Part shown: positions 55,145 through 64,000 of the stretch, piece after piece
How the letters are laid out: every line of letters starts with the position of its first letter
Position numbering within the stretch: the first letter of the stretch is position 1
Source of the DNA: Adiantum capillus-veneris
Lineage: Eukaryota > Streptophyta > Polypodiopsida > Polypodiales > Pteridaceae
Assembly (NCBI GenBank): GCA_014529385.2
Contig: CM043944.1
Span: forward strand, 49,791,768 to 49,855,767
Direction: 5' to 3'
Length of the DNA stretch: 64,000 nt
Made by a program: the position numbers and the translations under genes
The notes under the pieces: generated by a model
The model's input: the letters and a program-made list of their open reading frames with translations, nothing else
Database searches by the model: none
What the model was told of the DNA's origin: nothing

Positions 55145-56228
55145 AGCTACGCTTCACAGTAGTTTACTTTCTTGGGAAAAATTTGGCAGAGTTTCCCCTG
55201 TAAATTGACCTCTGAACCAATATCAACCTGTCAAATGAACCAAGAAAGCTTCAGATTCTGTAGAAATTTTGGCAGAGTCTCCTTTGTAAGATGGCTCTGG
55301 TGTACTAAAAAACAGACCAAAAAACAGCTCAAAAAACATTGTCTCTCTAACACTGTAAGCTGCGGGTAAACCTGTCTTGCACCTGTACTGGCTCTCGCTG
55401 TCCTATCATTGTCCTGTAAGCATAGATTGCGACAATGCCTCAACGGCAGTAAAGCAAAGATGCAATCCCAACTGTCTAGCTCACAGTCAATACATCCTAG
55501 CTGCCTATCTAAGGGTGCTCGAGGGATCGCTCCAAGACCTGTATCACCGAAAGGATCTCAACATTCGAGAATCCCCCAGCTCAATAAAACCTCACTCGAC
55601 CCTCAACAAAGGCAACAGTAAATCTGACAGTACATAGACTTCCCACAAAGTCATACATCCACAAATTTCCCACTGTATGCTGTAACCGCTGCGGCGGTTG
55701 TTTGTTGCGTGACTCACAGCCAGCAAACCCTCAACAGACATACATCATCTCTGACAATACATCCCATGTGGAAGTACCTGCAATGTCAAGATGAAATCTG
55801 GAATATCAAGCAGCAAACACAAGCTACCTGATGAACTAGTGGATGTCACCTACAGTTTGTGTGTAGGTGCGCCCGTATCGTATGTGACACGCCTCCAAGA
55901 ACTGTGAGCCATCCTTCATTGTGTAGTCAGCCACAAATCAGCACTCTGGAAGTGCAGATATCCTCAACAATTGCAGTCGTAGGCCGAAACCCCAAATTTG
56001 CAGAGTCGGATCTGCACCCGCTGAGACCACGTAGTCGAAAATGGCCTGCGCAGAGCTTTGTCGAAGCAGAACGGTGGTCGAGATGACCTCAGAATGAAAT
56101 TCTGAGAACACTATGCCCTTCGAGCTCTCCCACGGGATTTGGGGCCGTAGCTTCGCCTGTCAAATCTCACTCCAATCTGAGCAGGGGACTCTGGCTACCT
56201 GCAAATGCTGCCCCGAGCCTCGATCTGA
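55145..56228 (-). other. element E leader, without gag
   Basis: 1.1 kb between the pol frame and the primer site. No gag motif, zinc knuckle or protease D-S/T-G was found in any frame, although a complete Copia element would carry gag here. Confidence 0.65.
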
Positions 56229-56240
56229 GCTCTGATACCA
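56229..56240 (-). promoter_or_regulatory. initiator-Met primer-binding site of element E
   Basis: GCTCTGATACCA on the plus strand, two bases from the 5' LTR. Confidence 0.94.
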
Positions 56241-56242
56241 GT

Positions 56243-56434
56243 TGAAGGAGTACGAGTGGAAGTGCTACTTGAGAGAGAGTGCGAGAAGAAGAGCACGACG
56301 ATATGGTGAACTCGCTCTTTTGTAATGTGTAGAGCATAGTGAGTTCTTATTAGGTTTTAACAAAAGAATATGTCTACATACCTGGCAGCCCGCCCACTTA
56401 CCTGGGCGACCACATTGGGCTTTATACCCCAACA
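56243..56434 (-). repeat. 5' LTR of element E
   Basis: 192 bp matching 51875-52067. It ends CCCCAACA and is followed by ATGATCAGCAAATC, the resumed RT of element D. Confidence 0.93.
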
Positions 56435-56436
56435 AT

Positions 56437-56934
56437 GATCAGCAAATCATCAACATAAAGAACCACAATGAGAAGTACATCACCCTCACGCTTTACATAC
56501 AATGTGCTTTCTGTTGGACTGTTACGAAAGCCTTGTTTGACCAAATGAGTGTCAGCTTTCTCATACCAAGCACGAGGAGATTGCTTCAACCCGTACAAAG
56601 CCTTGTTACATTTGCACACTTTGTCCTCTTGTCCTTTTATAACAAAACCGCGAGGCTGCGTTACATAAACTTCCTCAAATATGTTACCATTCAAGAAAGC
56701 AGTAACAATGTCTAATTGATGTACATCCCAACCAAAATGAGCTGCCAACGCACATAGAAAACGCACAGTAGTCATACGACAAGTGGGAGAAAAAGTCTCT
56801 TCATAGTCTATGCCTTTTTGTTGTGCATAACCCTTTGCAACAAGTCGAGCCTTATGGCAATCAATCTCACCATCCGGCTTGCGTTTCAACTTGTAAACCC
56901 ACTTCGTACCAATGGCCTTTTTGCCAGGAGGCAA
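56437..56934 (-). pseudogene. element D reverse transcriptase, N-terminal part
   Basis: Copia RT: GTKWVYKLKRKPDGEIDCHK, ARLVAKGYAQQKGIDYEETF, VHQLDIVTAFLNGNIFEEVY, LYGLKQSPRAWYEKAD and VVLYVDDLLI at the break. It is intact up to the insertion of element E and resumes at 51870 after it. Joining to the integrase at 57447 passes through a Ser-rich linker with a frame change (56947-57422). Confidence 0.92.
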
Positions 56935-57446
56935 ATCACATAAAGTTCATGTGTCATTTTCTATGAGTGCATCATATTCTGATTGCATGGCAGCCATCCA
57001 ATTTTCTAAATTTTGTGCTTCATCAAAAGACAGAGGCTCCTCAACATCATGTAAGATAGACACAGCCAAAGCATAACAATCTAATGCATAAGATGCATGG
57101 CGAGAGCTTGAACGAGTACGACTAGACAAAGGTGCATCCAATTTACTGTCACGCAAAGTGTGCACAACCATTTTTTCATACCTCTAGCCTGCTCATTTTC
57201 AGCCCTTTCCTCATCAAGTACATCATGTACATCTGCATCAGTAATAGGCTGATCTAGAACATTTTCAGAAACCCCCATAGGCTGTACATTTGCCTCATTG
57301 GAACTTACATTCGTATTTCCACCACTGAAAAGAGGCAACAAAGTGTCATAAATGTCTTGTGAGCTTACATTACTGTCTCTAGTACATGACAGCAAGGGCT
57401 GAACAGATTCTTCCACAAACACTACATCCCGAGAAACGAGAATACG

Positions 57447-58337
57447 TTACGTTTGCAGATGATACAACCTGTAACCTTTGCTTTCAGCACTATAACCAAC
57501 AAAAATACATTTGACAACCTTATCATCCAATTTTCTGCACAGCACTTGTGGCACCAAAGCATATGCCAAACAACCAAAAACACGCATGTGCTCAATAGAA
57601 GGCTTTCTATCATGCCATGCTTCATATGGAGTAATAGACTGCAAAGCTTTCATAGGACACCTGTTAAGTACATAAGTGGCACACATGATAGCCTCAAGCA
57701 AAAAAGAATGCGCGAAAGATTGACTTTTGACCATACATCGTGCCATTTCCGTCAGTGACCTGTTTTTCCTCTCAGCAACACCATTTTGCTGAGGTGTATA
57801 AGGCACTGTACATTGGTGTTTTATCCCACGACTAGCCAGAAATGCATTAAATTCATGAGACATATACTCCCCCTCTCGATCGGAACGAAGGGTGCCCATA
57901 GTACATTTCGAGACATTTTCAGCCATAGCCAAAAATTGTTTGAAGCACATAAAAAGTTCGGACTTCGCTTTAAGCGAAAATACCTATGCATGCCTGGAGT
58001 AATCATCAATGAAAGTCACGAAGTACAAGTAATTGCCCAAGGACGGAGTTTGCATGGGCCCACAAACATCAATATGCACAAGCTGCAACCTGCATGTGGC
58101 CCGAATTGAACCATCCTTTGGAAACTTAGAACGCTGCATCTTACCCAAATTACAGCCTTCACAAACATGTTTGAAAGGTGCTTCAAGAGGTGGCAAAGAA
58201 GCAACCATATCAGCTTTTTGCAACAAACGCAATAAACTGGCAAAATTCAGATGACCAAAACGTGCATGCCAAAGTTTTGCATCTGAAATAGCCCTTGAAT
58301 CCACAACAGCATTTGCAAAATTCTGTCCACACGGCAC
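57447..58337 (-). pseudogene. element D GAG-pre-integrase and integrase
   Basis: LWHARFGHLNFASLLRLLQ and CEGCNLGKM form the zinc-binding pre-integrase region. VHIDVCGPMQTPSLGNYLYF, RSDREGEYMSHEF and PYTPQQNGVAERKNRSLTEM give the DDE residues. One frame change lies near 57955-57985, so the two halves are in different frames. Confidence 0.9.
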
Positions 58338-59702
58338 AAAAGGCCAGATGCAACAATTTGATCACCAAAACTGAGATCATGAACTGTACATCTGTCATCC
58401 ACAAATTTGACTACAAGTCCAAGTCTAGCAAGTGCGGATACAGACAAGAGATTCTTCTTGATCCCAAGTACATAAAGTGCATCAACAAGTGTGAAAGAAC
58501 TGCCATTAGCAGTAGTAAGCACAATCTTTCCAACTTCCTGAACTGGATAAGAGGCATTGTTGGCACAAGTGACTGAATTCCCATGAGGGACAGACTCGAG
58601 AGAGGTAAACAATTCACGATGTAAGGTAATGTGCTTTGTAGCACCACTGTCGAAATAACACTTTGCACTAAAAGCCCATTCTGCATCAACATCAGCATTA
58701 CAGTCTCCTTTTACAGAAGACTCAACAATGGCTGCATTTGTAGTGGAACCAGCATTTGCAGTGGAACCACCCTCTTTCTTCTTAGCCTCTTTTGCCTTCA
58801 ACTTAGGACACAACTTGATCAAGTGATCATTAGCTTTACAATAATGGCAACGCATCTTCTTTTTTCCCTTATCACCAGAATTGCCAAACAAAGTGCTGCC
58901 AGCAGAAGCATTAGGAACAGAATTTTTTCCACTTGCAGCAGCAGAAGCATAAGAAGTGACTGCATTGCTGTTACCACCCTTTCTTTGAGAAGCAATAAAA
59001 GCATGTTCAACTACACGCTGCCTAGTCCTGTTTTTTCTGGAAAGTGACTCTTGCAACAGCAATGTGCATAATGCATCAAACTTGAAAACTTCAGGATTTC
59101 CTTGGGTCATAAGTCTCCAAGTACTAGCAAAAGTCTGGTAAGAATCTGGTAAGGCATCAAGAACAGTCTGCACAAGGGAACTGTCTGAAATGACTTCACC
59201 TGCAGAAATAAGTTGCTCATTGATATCCTTGACACTAGCCAGGAAAGTTTCCATATCATCTTCTTCATGCATAATCTTCGACTCCAGCTCTTTACGCAGC
59301 AAAGCAATTTTGGCCTCATTGCGACTTGCATAAAGACCAGCCAAAATATCCCAAGCATGTTTTGCAGATTTTGCTGAGCGGATGTGAGGAACAATGGTGC
59401 GCTTCAAAGAAAACACAATCAATGAATGCATGAGCTTGCTCATCCTTAACATCCCAACAAGCTTGTTTTGTCGTAGTCAAAACAACTCTAACAGCATCAA
59501 TCCTTGCAGCAAGACCTGCAACATCCTCAACATCGCCTGCATCCTCAGAACCAGGATGTACATCAATGCCCTGCACAATCTTCTAGACGCCCTTTGACAC
59601 AAGAACATGTTGTATCATATAAGTCCACATAGGGTAGTTGTCCCCATCCAACCTGTCCTCAGCAGCAAACATCTTGAACACATTTGTGTTGTTGTTGTCA
59701 GC
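58247..59702 (-). pseudogene. element D gag and protease
   Basis: Starts at ATG 59700-59702 (MADNNNTNVFKMFAAEDRLD, then GDNYPMWTYMIQHVL). A stop near 59583 and a frame change near 59400 follow. The main block has the Copia gag core (AWDILAGLYASRNEAKIALL, then RKELESKIMHEEDDMETFLA and INEQLISAGEVISDSSLVQT), the zinc knuckle CHYCKANDHLIKLC near 58830, and the protease active site CYFDSGATKHIT near 58640-58675. Confidence 0.9.
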
Positions 59703-60053
59703 CATGGTAAATGTTGCACCTGATGTGAAAACTGCTCGAAAATAGGAGAAACGGAGCGGGAACAACACGTGCTATACAGCACAAATCGTAGAAGACTCTA
59801 AGGCACCTGTTATGATGAAAACGGCACTGACAAAAATTATGCACAAAATGACGAAATAGCATGTGCAGTACTGCCTGTAGTTGAAACGGAGGCCGAAATG
59901 AGCCCAAATCAAAAATATGAGCAAACAAAGCTGTATGAGCTTACCCGAAGTATTATTTGACCTGCGAACGCTCGCCAAAGCTCACTGAAATCGGAGAAAG
60001 TGAGCAGGTGTATACTGGAGCAGCTGGTGACTAAGCCTGGGAGGACGCAACCT

Positions 60054-60065
60054 GCTCTGATACCA
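60054..60065 (-). promoter_or_regulatory. initiator-Met primer-binding site of element D
   Basis: GCTCTGATACCA on the plus strand, two bases left of the 5' LTR at 60068. Confidence 0.94.
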
Positions 60066-60067
60066 AT

Positions 60068-61909
60068 TGTTGGAATTAGGGTTGTAGAGAAACACACACA
60101 GCTTGGAGAAGACGAAGGAAGCTCAAGGCACACAATAGAGAGTGTATAACTTACTGAGCAATGGAAAGATAGATAGCCCTAGAGTGATGGGCGTATATAC
60201 AATGCTCGGGGGGAAAAACCTCCTAAAAAGGGAAAAAATGCCCCGGCGGTCCTAGTGTGTTCACACACATCACTACCACATGTATATGGCAACAATGGAG
60301 AGAGTGAGAGAGACAAGAGCAATGAATTTGTAATAGCTAGGGCTAATAGCAATGCATTTCTCTCAATCAACAAACTCATTACAATGCTTATCTGAGTACC
60401 TTTTTTTAGACATACAGAGGTTAAGATACTATATGTAATTTACAATCCTCTTGGCCATGTAGTCATCCTACTCGGTAAACAGATCTGGCACTATTGTCAG
60501 CTCAAATGAAATCAAAACTTCTCGAGCCTTCACAAAACTTCTTACATCGCACGCTAGCAAGCTCAAATGTTGTTCCAAAGCCCAATTTTAGCCTCTAGAT
60601 AATAATCTCAATTATTATCTTTTGACCTAAAATGACACCTTTTTGCAAGTTCAATAGTAGACATATCGTATACAATGTATTTGTTGGAATTAGGGTTGTA
60701 GAGAAACACACACAGCTTGGAGAAGACGAAGGAAGCTCAAGGCACACAATAGAGAGTGTATAACTTACTGAGCAATGGAAAGATAGATAGCCCTAGAGTG
60801 ATGGGCGTATATACAATGCTCGGGGGGAAAAACCTCCTAAAAAGGGAAAAAATGCCCCGGCGGTCCTAGTGTGTTCACACACATCACTACCACATGTATA
60901 TGGCAACAATGGAGAGAGTGAGAGAGACAAGAGCAATGAATTTGTAATAGCTAGGGCTAATAGCAATGCATTTCTCTCAATCAACAAACTCATTACAATG
61001 CTTATCTGAGTACCTTTTTTTAGACATACAGAGGTTAAGATACTATATGTAATTTACAATCCTCTTGGCCATGTAGTCATCCTACTCGGTAAACAGATCT
61101 GGCACTATTGTCAGCTCAAATGAAATCAAAACTTCTCGAGCCTTCACAAAACTTCTTACATCGCACGCTAGCAAGCTCAAATGTTGTTCCAAAGCCCAAT
61201 TTTAGCCTCTAGATAATAATCTCAATTATTATCTTTTGACCTAAAATGACACCTTTTTGCAAGTTCAATAGTAGACATATCGTATACAATGTATTTGTTG
61301 GAATTAGGGTTGTAGAGAAACACACACAGCTTGGAGAAGACGAAGGAAGCTCAAGGCACACAATAGAGAGTGTATAACTTACTGAGCAATGGAAAGATAG
61401 ATAGCCCTAGAGTGATGGGCGTATATACAATGCTCGGGGGGAAAAACCTCCTAAAAAGGGAAAAAATGCCCCGGCGGTCCTAGTGTGTTCACACACATCA
61501 CTACCACATGTATATGGCAACAATGGAGAGAGTGAGAGAGACAAGAGCAATGAATTTGTAATAGCTAGGGCTAATAGCAATGCATTTCTCTCAATCAACA
61601 AACTCATTACAATGCTTATCTGAGTACCTTTTTTTAGACATACAGAGGTTAAGATACTATATGTAATTTACAATCCTCTTGGCCATGTAGTCATCCTACT
61701 CGGTAAACAGATCTGGCACTATTGTCAGCTCAAATGAAATCAAAACTTCTCGAGCCTTCACAAAACTTCTTACATCGCACGCTAGCAAGCTCAAATGTTG
61801 TTCCAAAGCCCAATTTTAGCCTCTAGATAATAATCTCAATTATTATCTTTTGACCTAAAATGACACCTTTTTGCAAGTTCAATAGTAGACATATCGTATA
61901 CAATGTATT
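60068..61909. repeat. 614-bp unit in three identical tandem copies (LTR plus flank)
   Basis: Units at 60068-60681, 60682-61295 and 61296-61909. Each has the 227-bp LTR of element D followed by 387 bp of flanking DNA (from ATGGAGAGAGTGAGAGAG to ATCGTATACAATGTATT). I see no difference among the three. Each unit starts exactly at the TGTTGG terminus of the LTR. After the third unit the flank continues as TCAAATAC. The identical 66-codon frames inside them are translated LTR, not genes. Confidence 0.97.
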
Positions 61910-64000
61910 TCAAATACTTTTGGCCAAAAAAAATCAACATTGTATGCAAATATCAAACAAGAGATAGTAATCCATATTCTTGCAAACCTTTAAAAATTTT
62001 CCCTAGTGCAAGTTTCAGCTTACCACATGCTCCTACAACTCTCATAAGATCAATTTTTTACCTGGATCACTGTTTGCTGGCTTTCAAACTTACCTTAGAA
62101 GTCCAGAACCTGAAACTCTGAAAATCACACCTCACTGAGGATCCTTTAAAGAGTGAGATAGGTTGTAAATCCACCTTGGTGATTATTTAACCCACTTTCA
62201 ATCAAAACACAACATGGGTAGTGGAAAGTGTCCACAAACACTTTTTTTTGCTTGTTTTTTAATGACTTAAGTGTCAATTTTCAAACTTTGACATAGTCCA
62301 AAAAAATGACTTAAACTAATCTTACAAGGTCCTCGACAAGTATAACTACTCTCAAGTCACCTCTGCATAGTCAAAGCTGATACTCGTCAACTATGTGATT
62401 TTAAAAGATGATTTTTTTCTCCAGGTAAACCTAGAGGAAGTAATGGACAATGATCTCCAAGTACTGAGGTTTTCTCTAATTTAGGTCACTTCGTCCCGAC
62501 AACGGTGCCAAATATGGGTGGGTTACCAAGCCTCACTCAATCTTATTGTAAACATAGCAACAACCATGAACATAATTGTCAATGTGGGAAAATGCTAATA
62601 TGGTTAGTGCATGGAGGCTACAAGAGGTTTTCAATCTCTTGAAAAACACACTTCCATTCTACTTCAATTGCTACACTCAATTATATACACTCTTGGGCAA
62701 ACAAATCATGTTGGTTCACTAAGATTCCATGCTCCAATCCTCACCAAACTTATAGGACCGGTAGATATAGCTTAGACACACATGAAAGGGGTCTCAAATC
62801 CATCATTAAAACACTTGTAAAATCTTAATTATTATCAGTAGGCCTATTTTGAGCTAGTCAATTTTGATCCATATTGCACTTGGGAGCTTAGTTTTGATGC
62901 CATTCTACATATTTTAGATCTAAAATGCAAGTCTAATTTATGAGATATAAGCTAATTAGCAAGAAAATTAGTCAACACAAATCCACAAAAACATCGCAAA
63001 AAACTTACGTTGTTCTGCAGCTTTCACATGTGGACATGTAGAAGCTGACAACACTTTAAACGCACAATCCACAAGGGAGATAAAAGCATCAGAAGCAACA
63101 AGGAGATTACACAAAGCTCGGAGACAACAGCTTGTTCTTTATTATCCAAGACTTAAAAGGTTTTTTCGAAAAGTGTCTTATATACCTTAGCCAAAAGGTC
63201 ATTGATAAAAAAATAAGTGATCTCATAGCCCACATGTGGCTAGAGTCAACAAGTTGATACAACATGGAAGCACTTACTCTTATCCACTCAGTTCATAGTT
63301 ACAAAGATAGATTCAAGAATTCACAAATTACAAAAATCAAGGCCATATATGTCCAATTTGATCAAAAGTATAGAAAAATTTACAATAGTGGCTCATAGGT
63401 GTAGCTTTAAACTCGTAAGTTAGCTAGGTAGCTAACATTTAGCAACCCTCTACCACGAGAAAAGTTCTCTACATGTGCTTGGTAAAGCTATTGGCTTATC
63501 ACCAAGCACAACATAAATCATGTTTCATGGTGGTAAAGGAATTAGACACTACCCTATAAAGGTAAGACCTCCCTATGCATTGTACATATAGATTTTGGAA
63601 CAAACACTATCTCCATTCAGAGGTAAGACCTTTCCACTAGCTTATGCGCATAACACCTCGAAGGGGAGACATATACAAAAGAAGTGCCCCATGCTACACC
63701 TCAAGCGAGGGGAAGGTTGGAAAGTGATGTGCATTTTACACATATGAAACACATGGAATATGCAAGCCTCATGTTAAATCTTGGGGGGGGGGGGGGGGGG
63801 ATGTCGAAAAGCAGTGTGGATGTTCCACATGTGAAACACCCCTTAGTTAGTGAAGTATGTTAGATTCCATAGAATATGCCATCCTTACAACATATTCTAG
63901 ATGTCAAAAGAATATTTAATGCTAAAAAAATATTTTTAAGGAATCTTTCAAAGAACTTTAAAACCTCAAGCAAACTCTAGAGATAGTACTAGCCTGGGGA
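61910..64000. other. no gene recognised
   Basis: AT-rich sequence without convincing coding potential. A possible primer site lies at 62492-62510 and an 18-base G-run at 63783-63800. Similar short phrases recur around 63545-63630 (GGTAAGACCT twice), but there is no clear element. Confidence 0.4.
62492..62510 (-). promoter_or_regulatory. possible Asp-type primer-binding site
   Basis: The minus strand reads TGGCACCGTTGTCGGGACG, close to the TGGCGCCGTTGCCGGGG primer sites of Athila/Tat Gypsy elements. An LTR would then begin near 62513 (TATGGGTGGGTTACC). No partner LTR is in the window. Confidence 0.45.

Larger units (their letters stand above)
51875..56434 (-). mobile_element. gag-less Copia element (element E)
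   Basis: Minus-strand insertion with 193- and 192-bp LTRs (51875-52067 and 56243-56434), an initiator-Met primer site and a purine tract (AAGTGGGAGGT on the minus strand). Flanks are GTGAC and ATGAT; the uninterrupted host reading implies an original GTGAT, so each side of the duplication has one change. Pol runs from the end of protease through RNase H. Gag and the protease active site are absent. Confidence 0.92.
50634..60294 (-). mobile_element. Copia LTR retrotransposon (element D), split by element E
   Basis: Minus-strand Copia element with 227-bp LTRs (50634-50860 and 60068-60294) and target-site duplication ATGGA (50629-50633 and 60295-60299). Domain order on the minus strand is gag, protease, GAG-pre-integrase, integrase, RT and RNase H, which is the Copia order. 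The RT gene is interrupted right after YVDDLLI by the 4.56-kb element E and resumes on its far side. The LTRs differ at about a dozen positions. Several premature stops and frameshifts make it defective. Confidence 0.94.

Noticed and set aside
60179-61607. Three identical 66-codon genes at 614-bp spacing
   Set aside because: They are the LTR of element D in the tandem units, not genes.

Overview
This window looks like nuclear DNA of a land plant with a large, repeat-rich genome. The evidence is two exons of a plant-type mitochondrial aldehyde dehydrogenase joined by a very long intron, chromodomain Gypsy and Copia LTR retrotransposons with initiator-Met tRNA primer sites, a LINE, and long (GA)n microsatellites. 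A seed-free plant such as a fern or lycophyte would fit, but the sequence alone does not settle the species. There is no prokaryotic architecture; almost all long reading frames belong to retroelements.

Layout. 1-644: no recognisable feature. 650-8590: complete Gypsy chromovirus on the minus strand (element A, TSD CTCCA). 9790-9889 and 19542-19667: two minus-strand exons of succinate-semialdehyde dehydrogenase, separated by a 9652-bp intron. The intron holds a Gypsy pol fragment, three LINE copies lodged in a (GA)n microsatellite and a Copia RNase H fragment. 21805-22347 plus 28783-29170: an old Gypsy RT/RNase H fragment split by a complete plus-strand Gypsy element (element B, 22348-28782, TSD CCTAT). 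29351-33838: an LTR element that carries gag but no pol. 33853-35640 and 43278-45675: inverted copies of LTR-like sequence related to the LTR of element A. Between them is an old gag fragment split by a non-autonomous LTR element (element C, 36204-42000, TSD GTTTT). 43567-48060: minus-strand Gypsy remnants, one with a gag of DUF4283 type. 50634-60294: a Copia element (D, TSD ATGGA) split within its reverse transcriptase by a gag-less Copia element (E, 51875-56434). 60068-61909: a 614-bp unit, LTR plus flank, in three identical tandem copies. 61910-64000: no gene, but a possible Asp-type primer-binding site.

How the parts fit. The only host gene seen is the dehydrogenase of GABA-shunt type. 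Its intron and surroundings have been repeatedly invaded, and the order of nesting can be read from target-site duplications and from reading frames that resume on the far side of each insertion. None of the autonomous elements is fully intact: each has at least one premature stop, frameshift or missing domain. The least decayed is element B, with one internal UAG and one 1-bp frameshift.
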